DNA of 64,000 nt from NCBI GenBank assembly GCA_024516035.1, contig CM044956.1, forward strand, positions 29,558,410 to 29,622,409, in the 5' to 3' direction. The first letter of the stretch is position 1, and every line of letters begins with the position of its first letter. This document shows positions 43,690 through 54,792 of this stretch, in pieces. A model generated the notes under the pieces. It did not search any database. It was given only the letters and a program-made list of their open reading frames with translations, and was not told the DNA's origin. The DNA comes from Bactericera cockerelli. Lineage: Eukaryota > Arthropoda > Insecta > Hemiptera > Triozidae. The position numbers and the translations under genes were made by a program.

Positions 43690-45094
43690 TTTATACCTTT
43701 CTCCTTCCTCTCCCCTTTCGCAATGTGTTTGGTTCTCGATTTGCCTGTTCTTCACTCATGGACATTTGCCAACAGAGGCGAGAAATGAGGGAGCTCCTGG
43801 TGCTAACAATGTCTTTACTTAATCTCCTTTTCCACTCTCCTTATGTCCATCTTAAAAAACGTGCAATACTTGCCAGAGATTTCCTCGTCAAGGAGTAAAC
43901 TAGTCAAGCTTGACCTTAAGTGCATGTGGTATCAGTAAGAATCCATCGTTCGATTTTTTTTTGAATTCAGTCCAATTTTTTCATATATTTTTAGGGGGGG
44001 GATTTAAGATTTTTGCTTCTACCTTTTCGACCAATTATTTAACGAAAAAAATAGTTTATAATAATACAAGTCATTGAAAATAAAAAAAAAATGCGTTGAT
44101 TGACACAACTAATAAACTCCTAACACTCGTTGACTCACCTCCTAAATGGGAAGCATTATTATATCACTACTAAGGGTTGAGCAAGCTACACAACACTACG
44201 TCATTAGACCCTACCGTAGTTACGATTCCACTCTTGGTATAGCTGAACATCCTTTTTCTTGATTTCATCACTTATCATATCAAGACGGAAAACCAATAGA
44301 GACAGAATCAGGAGGAAGTTTTTTGTCTCTATTGGTAGATTATTTTTTCATTATGAGAAAGTTATCTGACCTAGATAAGAGAACTTCATTAGTCGAGGCT
44401 TAAGCGCCGCGCCGGATACTCTAAAAAAACTTTTTCTCTTCAGATTTTCTCACTGGTACACAAACTGCTTCTATACCTTCAGCCTTTACTCCATTCTCCG
44501 CAACGAGACTTAATTCAAAATCAATGAAGGCATGGCTGTGTAATGATATTTGATTTTCTCAGGTAGCTCAATTTTAGCGGGGCTATCTCAGAGTAGGATA
44601 CCGCCGTTACCTTTAGGGTCTGAACATGGAACAGACATACATCAAGTTCTTCATTTAGTTACTTGTATTAATAGTAGTGTGTCTCATCTGTCTCGTTAAT
44701 ACGAGTCCTCACTTTTCTGCATTGATGCAGCAGAAGTGTGAGGAAAAGGAGAAATAATCTAAAATTTTGAACACTAGCTGATGTGACCCGGAGAGAATGA
44801 TCGATGTTGTTGAGAAGCAAAGGACAGGGGCTATGTAGAAGTATTTTTCTGTCACAATGTGTTTGTTTCATTTGACGGACAGTTCGTGATCAAAATAAAG
44901 CTTATCAAAAGTTATATCAGCCGGGGGACAGTTTACACAAAAACTTTTAGTAGGCTATTTTATAATTTAGAGAGATAAATACTGTTGTGCTATTGACAGC
45001 ACAAACTACCCACACAAAACTCACTCATGCTAGATTTGGTTGGAAAAAGCCATCATCATTATTATGATTAAACATGTGATGTCCGATCAAGTTT

Positions 45095-45686
45095 TATATA
45101 AAATGAAGCTGTCCTGTGTGTTTGTGTATGTATGTTCTTTATACAACTCCAAACCGTTTGGCTGAGAAACCTGTAATTTTGCACACATCATATCAGATAA
45201 TTCTTCTAAGCTAGGTCAAATCTCCATCATTTATCGGAATTTGAAGTGACGACCTATGAACTGAAAGCAAGAAAGTTTTAGATGAGGGTTTGAGCTTTCA
45301 TTTGACATATCGATCGCGGAATTCTGATGAGCCTTTCTTGAGCTACGTCGAGTAAGGACAAAAAAATGGATGGGTGACACAAAAAATATTCACATTTTTC
45401 GACATAAATGACATTTTATTTCTCGAAATTTGTCGCGACGACCTATCAACTCAAAGCGAGAAAGTTTTAGATAAGGGTTTGAGCTTTCATTTGACATATC
45501 GATCGCGAGATTCTGATCAGCCGTTCTTGAGCTACGACGGGTAAGGACAAAAAATGCATGGGTGACACAAAAAATATTCATATATTTCGACCTAACCTTT
45601 TGTGTATGTTTGTGTGGTGTGTTCGAGGTGTGTGGTGTGGTGTGTAGGATTGATGGGCTGGCGAAGCGCGGGTGTATCCCGCTAGT
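45095..45686 (+). mobile_element. Non-autonomous Helitron-like element, second copy
   Basis: It shares with 16113-17189 the block TCTTTATACAACTCCAAACC, roughly 190-bp internal repeats with CGACCTATCAACTCAAAGCG and GACATATCGATCGCG, a shorter GT-rich tract (about 45600-45645) and the 3' end TGGGCTGGCGAAGCGCGGGT then CCGCTAGT. The 5' limit near TATATAAAATGAAGCTGTCC is approximate. Confidence 0.75.
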
Positions 45687-47884
45687 TTACAATAAAGTAC
45701 ATTGAGTATTTTACATAGACACTGAAATTAATATAACAAACCTTCATCAAGGGCGGTGCAAATAGGGTACGAACTAGAGACTGGTCAAGTGGTCATGCTC
45801 CCAAATCCTACCCTCACTGGATGTTACTCAGCTTCAGTGACCCAAACTAGTTTAGTCAAGGAGCCATAGCTTCCAACTAGAAGTGACGCAGATACTAATG
45901 CAAGCTGACGGTAAAGTATTACCTGCCTCTGTCCGAGTGTCTCATTAAATATTGACCGGAGACAGTGATGGGCCCGCGTCGGGTAGATCACGCATTCCAA
46001 AGGGGGCAGTCTAGTTCTCTTGATTACTTTTCGATATTTCGATTTTAGTTTTTCAGCTACAACACAGACCACAAGCGTCTACAGTAGTAATTCCTAATTC
46101 ATGGCTACAAAAAAAAAAGAAATTTTTTGTTTTCTTGGTGCTTGAACATGTTCATTTGTACAAGTAATCTCTGTATGATTTTAAAAATCCCCACAAAAAT
46201 AACTATTTTTTCTGAAATATTGGCGGAGTCTTTGCGCGTAATTATTCCAGTTGTGGAAGGTGGGAACAGTTAAACAATGTTTTTTGATTTAATTGTGTTT
46301 TATCTAAAACATTGAAAAAATATTTTTTGATTTATTTGTGTTTTATCCGTATAGTATTGAAAAACAAAAAATTAGAAAAATATTGTTTCAGTTCTATGCA
46401 TAGGTACGAGTATATCGATAGGAAATAATGTTTCTTCTTTGAACAGAGTGTATTTGTGTTTTCGAAGAGACAAATCCCAACACCCTCTCAGTCCCGTACT
46501 GAAAGCCTCGTGTTCAGGATTATCTGTGTATTTCATAATCCAGTGATGTATAATTTATCCCTTTGAACCTTCATCCCACTGCCTCGGGGGTTATTGATTA
46601 CCTCACCTGTCTTAGCTGTCAAGTTTGTTCAATCATAATTCTTCCCATTAGCTTCCGTCTGCTATCTGCTTGGCAAATTTATTGTATCCCATTTCCAAAA
46701 GAATTTTTTGTCTGTTGGTTGTAATATTTTCCTCGCATTTTTCCTCTTGCCGTTTCCAGTCATGTTTGTTCTTTTCCCTTTGCGCATTATTTATTTACAA
46801 AATATATTATGATTATGTTCCTCTTGAACCCGAGTTACCCGAGTGCCCTGTTTCAGTTGTTTCCGTAACTTCATGTCCCATTCAAGCCCCTCGGGGTCTA
46901 CAATATTGAAAATGTTGTACTAGAGGCCCAGTGCTGATTCAAGTGGCTCAAAAACCTGCCTCTATTATTCCACAACCATGAGGACTCAAAACAAAACCCA
47001 ACATACCTCCAAATTCAAGCCCATAGACACAAAAAAATGAGAATCTGGTATCAAAGGTGCAATATGCCCTTTTGTTCTGCACTCAGCGAGTTGAAAATTT
47101 TGTTTTAGGGTTAAATATCCCTTTGAACAGCTAAGGTTATACAGGGTGGACCAAAAAAACGTTTACACCCGTTAATGGTAGATTACTGACGACATTTCCA
47201 GCCCGGATCTGCAATCCGTTTTTTCGGATTCGCCTTTGTAACTGCACAAAGTGATTTTTTGCAACTTTCTGAAAAAGTCCGACTTTGGATTATTCTTCAG
47301 GTCAGAACTTTTTTCCTGTTTAAGATGAGTTGATTCTGAACAATTCTGCAGAAAGCCAACAAAATTTTGATGTTTCTAGCTACACTACTTTGTTTTTTAC
47401 GATTTGGTTTGGCATCTTTTTTGACACCTGAATAGAAAAAAAATTCTCATGTAAGTTTTTTACACTTTGAAACACTCAAGATTTGCCCGAACAAATTTTG
47501 GCACAGACACGGGCAAGTTTGATAAAAGTTGGCGGCCAACCCAAGGATGCTAAAAAATAATTTTACGATTTTTTATCACGTGATCTTCTGGGAAAACGAA
47601 CCAGGTAAGTATCTAAAAATGATGTTCAAAATCTTAAAAGTGTTGACCGTGTAGGGTCGTCTTGTACTCAAAGAGTAATTAGCTATTTATGTCTGATAAT
47701 TATTTTCCTTGGATTTAATTAAAGGCCAGTCAAATTAATGATTGTTTGTTTCTCGATGATAGTTTTCAAGCATATTTTTCTGCATTCTGTGAAATATTAT
47801 CTTTTAACTTCTTGAGTTTTTACGTACAATTTACATAATAATTATTTTTATTTGGATGCTGAAATGGTTGATGTGCATTTAGCA

Positions 47885-48106
47885 TATGGAGCTGCAAACA
47901 GGAACATTTGGGATCACGTGAAAAACATAGTTTACGAAATACCAGTGGAGACGCAAGAGTAGCAGAATCTAGTAGCAAGAATCCTGTTGGCATTCGATGA
48001 CCTGACAGAAAAACCTGGAATCTTCCGCAACATTCGACGGAACATGATGAAGATCTTCAACCTTTGCATCCAGGAAGGTGGACGCCACTTCCAACAGTTC
48101 CTCTGA
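47885..48106 (+). pseudogene. C-terminal remnant of a Tc1/mariner-type transposase
   Basis: In one frame: YGAANRNIWDHVKNIVYEIP, VETQE, a TAG stop at 47960-47962, then QNLVARILLAFDDLTEKPG, IFRNIRRNMMKIFNLCIQEG and GRHFQQFL before TGA at 48104-48106. This matches the usual end of insect mariner-like transposases (a W-HVK-LVY-TPV block, then a C-I-x-G-GRHFE-LL type end). The N-terminal DNA-binding part and the catalytic DDE region are missing, so it is non-functional. Confidence 0.75.
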
Positions 48107-48113
48107 GGGAATT

Positions 48114-48114
<1 letters not shown>

Positions 48115-48174
<60 letters not shown>

Positions 48175-48240
48175 TAGAGAGATAGATAGAGAGATAGATA
48201 GAGAGATAGAGGGAGAGAGCGAAAGAGAGAGAGAGAGGGG
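48115..48240 (+). repeat. GA/GATA microsatellite
   Basis: A (GA)n run of about 55 bases is followed by GATAGATAGAGA steps and mixed GAGA. It lies directly after the transposase remnant and is absent from the sister copy. Confidence 0.95.
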
Positions 48241-48529
48241 CGAATGAGGATGTGAGAAATATTAGCTCGTAGGTAAGAAGGCTTAGCTCACAATAAGTGC
48301 TTACTAATCAAAACACAGTGGCATCCCAATGCCAAAAACAGCAGATAACGGACAAATTTACTATCTCTGCAAAGCTATTAATAACTCCACTCCACAGTTC
48401 TGAGGTAAAACTAAGTTACAAAAGTCACCATTGGTTTCAAAAATTTGTGTGAGAATCCATAGTGTGTTCTATGGCTAAATAAAAAATGGCAACAGTCTTT
48501 TTTATTTTGTAGTCATAAATTTTTTGTTG

Positions 48530-48602
48530 GCTCTGGCGTTCGGACCCGTGTGGGATCTTCCGCATGGCAAGTGACTTACCACTGAGCTAATCGTGCGCTT
48601 CT
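48530..48602 (-). repeat. tRNA-like SINE head, reverse
   Basis: Read on -, GCGCACGATTAGCTCAGTGG begins the head, and the B-box side appears as GGGTCCGAACGCCAG. The same block, with a small duplication, is at 51474-51550 in the sister element and on + at 31629, so it predates the duplication of the host element. Confidence 0.55.
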
Positions 48603-49879
48603 AATCGTTTCTCATTGAACATACTAACACAAAATGTTTTTTTTTTTTTTAATACCTTTTTGTTTATACCAAATTAGTATAAAACATAATAAAGACTGCA
48701 AAAGTTTTTTCATTTTACAAAATATCTTGTTTTTTTTTCAAGATTTCTATTAAGAGTTGGCAATCGGTAAATATTTGTTATTTAATTAGTATTGTTTATG
48801 ATAGAAGAACCTACCTGCATATTTACCTGGCTTTATTTTATAAACTCTATTTTCGTTAGGAAAATTCGCTAGTTTTTTTTTCTCTCGTAGGGAAGCATAA
48901 GAAAAACCATCCTTACATTATCAAGGCAGACTCTCAGGGGCTTACATGAATAATAGTTATGTGTATTATGATACCAATAATATCTGATATAACTTAATTT
49001 ACAGATGGTATTACCACCAAAAAAACCATAAGTTGTTGGTGTTACAACAGGTCAGATACAGGTATGAATAAAATATTCCATCAGATTTTTTTGATAATTA
49101 AAATAAAATTGACCGTCGAGAATTGAACCTCAGTCATGCGACCAACACTCTTAGCACTACCACATCTAGCTAACACCACTGACAGTCTGAAAAGCACGAA
49201 AATTATCATTTGAATTTTCCTAAACTGGCTGATGAAGGCATGTGAGACCGCGGTATTCAAAAAAGCAATGTAAACAATTTTTGTAAACAATACAAGACGC
49301 CCTTACACAGTCTACAGCTAGAAAACTCTTAGGATTTTTGAAGAGTTTTTGGCAAATATCTAATAATTTTTCCCAGAAGATCACGTGATAAAAAATTGTA
49401 AAATTATTTTTTAGCATCCTCGGGACGGCCGCCAACTTTTATCAAACTTGCCCATGTCTGTGCCAAAATTTGTTCGGGCAAATGTCGAGTGTTTTCTTTA
49501 GTAAAAAAGTTTTTTCGTGTGTTTTTTTCTGTTCATGTGTAAAAAAAGATGCCAAACCCAACCGTAAAAAACAAAGTAGTGTAGCTAGAAACATCGAAAT
49601 TTTGTTGGCTTTCTGCAGAATTGTTCAAAATCAACTCATCTTAAACAGGAAAAAAGTTCTGACCTGAAGAATAAGCCAAAGTCGGACTTTTTCAGAAATT
49701 TGCAAAAAATCACTCTGTGCAGTTACAAAGGCGAATCCGAAAAAACGGATTGCAGATCCGGGCTGGAAATGTCGTCAGTAATTTACCATTAACGGGTGTA
49801 AACGTTTTTTTTGGTCCACCCTGTATAGAAAAGGAGCTTTAGCCCTCCATTCAATGAAAACTACCAACCAAAATAACCT

Positions 49880-50010
49880 CCTGCCCCCAGCCAGGGATGG
49901 GCCGGAAATAGCCAACATCGCGAGGATTGAACTTTGAGTTGTCATCCATAACTTCAGTGACAGAACGAGAACTGGTGTATTGGATTCGACATGCATTCGA
50001 CGCTGACTAA
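49880..50010. repeat. Small interspersed repeat (CAGCCAGGGATGGGCCGGAA type)
   Basis: It shares a CCAGCC-GG--TGGGCCG-AA start and an ACGAGAACTGGTGTATTGGA end (ending in GACGCTGACT) with 56907-57003. No coding and no termini could be fixed. A third weak match may lie near 45830-45850. Confidence 0.4.
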
Positions 50011-50560
50011 ATATAGAGGAAAAAAGGTCATCTACTTTTTTTAAATTTAAAATTTAATCTACAGCCATTAAAATTTAATGAAACATTAAGTTATCAAAAG
50101 AAAGTTCAGAGCAATCTCTACAGTGCGGCGAATCGTGGTCTATATTGAAAAACACTAAGTGCGTTCTTAACTTAACGACCTCTCATTGAACGTAATAATT
50201 GACATAAGACACGCGTCAGAGAGTCAACTCTCGTTTGCTCTCAATAGTGGAAATGTAGTGAAGAGTGAGCGGTGAATCAACACAGGCACGAATGTGTAGT
50301 GCCTTCATCTTGAGTTACTGATGAGTAGAGCAAGTGCATCTCATATACTAAGAGTGTAGTGTGTAGTGGTGGAGCCTCCACTAAATTTATATAAGTTGCT
50401 TTAAAAAAAAAATAGCACAAAGACAATGAAAAGTAAAAATTATCTGTTGTTATTTTAGTGGCGTGGGTCACACCGTTATATTTTGCCTTAACACTTTGAG
50501 CCCATGAATACCATATATGACCCTCAGCTGACTTTCCATAAAAGACATGAGTACCATATA

Positions 50561-52768
50561 CAGGGTGGACCAAAAAAACGTTTACACCCGTTAATGGTAG
50601 ATTACTGACGACATTTCCAGGCCGGATCTGCAATCCGTTTTTTCGGATTCGCCTTCGTAACGGCACAAAGTGATTTTTTACAACTTTCCGAAAAAGTCCG
50701 ACTTTGGCTTATTCTTCAGGTCAGAACTTTTTTCCTATTTAAGATGGGTTGATTCTGAACATTTCTGCAGAAAGCCAACAAAATTTCGATGTTTCTAGCT
50801 ACACTACTTTATTTTTTACGATTTGGTTTGGCATCTTTTTTGACACCTGAATAGAAAAAAAATTCTCATGTAAGTTTTTTACACTTTGAAACACTCAAGA
50901 TTTTCCCGAGCAAATTTTGGTACAGACATGGGCAAGTTTGATAAAAGTTGGTGGCCACCCCAAGGATGCTAAAAAATAATTTTACGATTTTTTATCACGT
51001 GATCTTCTGGGAAAACGAACCAGGTAAGTCTCAAAAAATGATGTTCAAAATCTTAAAAGTGTTGACCGTGTAAGGTCGTCTTGTACTCAAAGAGTAATTA
51101 GCTATTTATGTCTGATAATTATTTTCCTTGGAATTAATTAAAGGCCAGTCAAATGAATGATTGTTTGTTTCTCGATGATAGTTTTCAAGCATATTTTTCT
51201 GCATTCTATGAAATATTATTTTTAAACTTCTTGAGTTTTTTTAGTACAAGTTACATAATAATTATTATTCGGATGCTGAAATGGCAGATTTGCATTTGGC
51301 AGAATATGGAGCTGCCAACAGGAACATTTGGGATCACGTGAAAAACATAGTTTACGAAATACCAGTGGAGACGCAAGAGTAGCAGAATCTGGTAGCAAGA
51401 ATGCTGTTGGCATTTGATGACCTGACAGAAGAACCTGAAATCTTCCGCAACATTAGACGGAACATGATTTGCTGTCTCTGGCGTTCGGACCCGGGTGGGA
51501 TCTTCCGCATGGCAAGTGACTAGCTTACCAATGAGCTAATCGTGCGCTTCTAATCGTTTCTCATTGAACATACTCAGACAAAATGTTTATTTTTAATACC
51601 TTTTTGATTATACCCAAATTCCCAAATAGTATAAAACATAATAAAATTTTATTCATTTTACAAAATATTATCTTGTTTTTTTTGAGGATTTCTATTAGAA
51701 GTTGGCAGTCGGTAAATATTTGTTATTTAATTATTATTGTTTATGATAGAAGAACCTACCTACATATTTACCTGGCATTATTTTATGAACTCTACTTTCG
51801 TTAGGAAAATTCACCAGTTTATTTTCTCTCTTAGGGAAGCATAAGAAAAACCATCCATTATCAAGGCAGTCTCTCAGGGTCTTACATGAATAATAATTAT
51901 GTGAATTATGATACCAATAGTATCTGATATAACTCAATTTACATATGGTATTATCTCCAAAAAAAACCATAAGTTGTTGGTGTTACAACAAGTCAGATAC
52001 AGGTATGAATAAAATAATCCATCAGATTTTTTTTTGATAATTAAAAAAATTTTGATCGCCGAGAATTGAACATCGGTCATACGACTAATACTCTTAGCAC
52101 TAGCACATCTTGCTAACACCACTGACAATCTTAAAAGCACGAAAACTATTATTTGAATTTTCCTAAACTGGCTGATGAAGACATGTAAGACCGCGGTATT
52201 CAAAAACAGCAATGTAAACAAATTTTGTAAACAATACAAGACGCCCTTACACAGTCTACAGCTAGAAAACTCTTAGGAATTTTGAAGAGTTTTTGGCAAA
52301 CATCTAATAATTTTTCCCAGAAGATCACGTGATAAAAAATCGTAAAATTATTTTTTAGCATCCTCGGGGCGGCCGCCAACTTTTATCAAACTTGCCCGTG
52401 TCTGTGCCAAAATTTGTTCGGACAAATGTCGAGTGTTTTATTTAGTAAAAAAGTTTTTTCGTGTGTTTTTTTTCTGTTCAGGTGTGAAAAAATATGACAA
52501 ACCAAACCGTAAAAAACAAAATAGTGTAGCTTAAAACGTCGAAATTTTGTTGGCTTTCTGCAGAACTGTTCAGAATCAACTCATCTTAAACAGAAACAAA
52601 GCACTGACCCGAAGAATAAGCCAAAGTCGGACTTTTTTGGAAAGTTACAAAAAATCACTTTGTGCAGTTACGAAGGCGAATCCGAAAAAAACGGATTCCA
52701 GATCCGGCCTGGAAATGTCGTCAGTAATCTACCATTAACGGGTGTAAACGTTTTTTTGGTCCACCCTG
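50561..52768 (+). mobile_element. Mariner-like element with about 455-bp inverted ends, copy 2
   Basis: Same orientation and structure as 47142-49823, with TA flanks at 50559-50560 and 52769-52770. It is shorter, having lost the stretch equivalent to about 48050-48530 (transposase end, GA tract). Otherwise the two copies are close to identical by eye, including the in-frame stop in the transposase remnant, so both derive from an already dead source copy or from segmental duplication. Confidence 0.85.
51305..51468 (+). pseudogene. C-terminal remnant of a Tc1/mariner-type transposase, copy 2
   Basis: YGAANRNIWDHVKNIVYEIP, VETQE, the same TAG stop, then QNLVARMLLAFDDLTEEPE and IFRNIRRNM, where a deletion joins it to the SINE block. 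It is homologous to 47885-48106 and shares its stop codon. It lacks the final CIQ-GRHF block. Confidence 0.75.
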
Positions 52769-53510
52769 TATAACCCTCACCCAACATTGCTCTGAGGACA
52801 TGAGTACTCTCTGTGGTATTCACGACCTTCCTTACTTTGACGACACGAATACTCTCCACGGTATTCGTTTCTATGTATTTTGTATGGGAAATAGGTTCTA
52901 GTGGTCCCTGGGAACAATGTATGAGTGTTGGGTTCTGAAATTTGTGTAAATTAGGGTGGATATTTAGCCATGGAATTTGGGGGTAAGTACTCTATATATA
53001 TGGTACTCAGTTTTACCTATTAGAATAATGAAAAACACGTGAGATTTTTTTACAATTATTGAAACACTGCTGAAAAGAACAACTTTATTGAATAACTAAT
53101 TATATGAAGACAAAATAAATTCTCAAAATTTGTATGTTCCTTATAATATGGGAACCTCTATCGAAAAAAAAAAAACAAATTTACCAAAGAATCAAAGAAT
53201 CAAATAAGCAAATTGTATTTTGCTTATATTAGCAATATTGTATTCTGCATGAATAAATGAATTATTGATGCAGTTTTATCACAAGGGACATGAGTACCAT
53301 ATTTGGTACTCAAAGAAAAAGGTCAATAACTCATAAAGTATAAAAGTTACAGCCGAAAATCGTATATTTATCGATTTTTTTCGATAAAATACACCATATT
53401 TTATAATAAAAAAATGTTGGTCCGACGGGTGCAAAAGGCATATTTTAGCTTGGTCCCCGTAACGATTCTCCAATTCCAGCTTCGGGGCTCTGTGTTAAGT
53501 GTGTTAATAT

Positions 53511-53610
53511 NNNNNNNNNNNNNNNNNNNNNNNNNNNNNNNNNNNNNNNNNNNNNNNNNNNNNNNNNNNNNNNNNNNNNNNNNNNNNNNNNNNNNNNNNN
53601 NNNNNNNNNN
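53511..53610. other. Assembly gap of 100 N
   Basis: One hundred unspecified bases, a typical placeholder length, so the true gap size is unknown. It begins 13 bases after the right TTAA of the element at 50492. Open frames spanning it are meaningless. Confidence 1.
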
Positions 53611-53824
53611 CATGTATCGTCTTGGACAAAAAAAGAAAAAAAAAATAAAACTGTTGTGAACATCACACGACTTCCTATCACAATTGAGGAAGTTAAATCA
53701 CACATTTACACATTATTATCAGGTTAAAATTATACCAAAAGTAATTTTAAAATCCCCATTTAAAACGATATTATTGATCACACCAAATATACATACATAA
53801 AAAATAAAGGTGCTGTACACATAT

Positions 53825-54792
53825 GGGTCATTTTCATTTATCTTGGGCAATTGGATTTTTTCAAGTCATGAACGTTACCTTTTTCCTAAACATTTTTTAT
53901 GCTCAGAAGACTAAGACAAATACCTTTGAGCAAAAGCTTTCATTTAGAATATTTCTAGCAGCTACCTCTTCACACAAAAATTACAAAAACTTAACGTACC
54001 AGTAACGTTCATGACCACGGGTAACGTTCATGACGGTAACGTTCATGAGTAACACGCCACTAAAACAATCTTTTCTCAATAAAAGAATATTCACTTTACA
54101 AAAAAAATATTTGATTGGAAAGAGGACATGCAGAAGAATTAAAGAAATACATTATACATAATTATATTAAAGAATCATTACAATTTATTTAAAAAACCGC
54201 GTAACGTTCTTGTCAAAAAAAATTAGACCCACCATTGTCCCTCACTGTACTGCATCCAACATCCAACTGACAGGAAATTTCAAAACAAAAACAATGTCAT
54301 CTGTAAGAAGCAAAATGGCGGCAGCTGCTAGCTTCTCATTATAAGGGTTTTTCAAAATGGTTTACATTTTTTTGGGGGTAACATTCATGACGGAGATTTT
54401 TTTTTCTTCGTAGGGACACAACTTTACACGTCTGTAGAATGAGGTGAACATTATTATTTTTATGAAAACTAATGGTCACATCCTAAATAAACTGTATTTT
54501 TCTCATTTATATTGGATTTTGGTGAAAATAATGGGGAGAAATGCATTTTTTTCTATCAGACACAGTAAAATCTTAGACTAAGGGACACCTAAAATATCAT
54601 GAACGTTACTTACATAACTGGCAATTTTGAGTCTCCACATTAGTTTAAAAGACAATTTATTATTGTAATTTATAAAAAAAATTGTTTTCTATGTGATCAA
54701 ATAGATTTTAGTCATATATCCCTATTATTTTCACTTTTATTAAAGGAGAAAGGTTGCGGACTTGATATGCCCAAGATAAATGAAAATGACCC
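53825..54792 (-). mobile_element. Non-autonomous TIR element with 4-bp target duplication, copy B
   Basis: This is the reverse complement of 12738-13700 across its full length, with the same GGGTCATTTTCATTTATCTT termini and TCATGAACGTTAC words. It is flanked by ATAT on both sides (53821-53824, 54793-54796). A different 4-bp duplication from copy A confirms that both are true insertions. No transposase is present. Confidence 0.85.

Larger units (their letters stand above)
47142..49823 (+). mobile_element. Mariner-like element with about 455-bp inverted ends, copy 1
   Basis: The ends are CAGGGTGGACCAAAAAAACG and its complement, with TA flanks at 47140-47141 and 49824-49825. Arms lie at about 47142-47597 and 49372-49823. 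Between them are a broken transposase 3' part (47885-48106), a GA/GATA tract, a SINE head (48530) and a second tRNA-like block (about 49110-49175, minus). Copy 2 at 50561-52768 shares all but the 48050-48530 stretch. Confidence 0.85.
50492..53494. mobile_element. TTAA-flanked element carrying a nested mariner-like copy
   Basis: TTAA at 50488-50491 and 53495-53498 flank termini CACTTTGAGCCC and GGGGCTCTGTG (complement CACAGAGCCCC). Inside, ATGAGTACCATAT-like words recur near both ends (ATGAATACCATATATGACC, CATGAGTACCATATA, CATGAGTACTCTC, CACGAATACTCTCC, CATGAGTACCATATTTGG). 50561-52768 is a separate later insertion. The non-inserted remainder is about 800 bases. The CAC start and TTAA target fit the piggyBac superfamily, as for the MITEs at 24574 and 56506. 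Confidence 0.55.

Noticed and set aside
43620..43898. 92-residue open frame
   Set aside because: It begins inside the right terminus of a TIR element and has no recognisable domain, splice context or codon bias.
53401..53705. Three open frames crossing the N run
   Set aside because: They are artefacts of translating unspecified bases.
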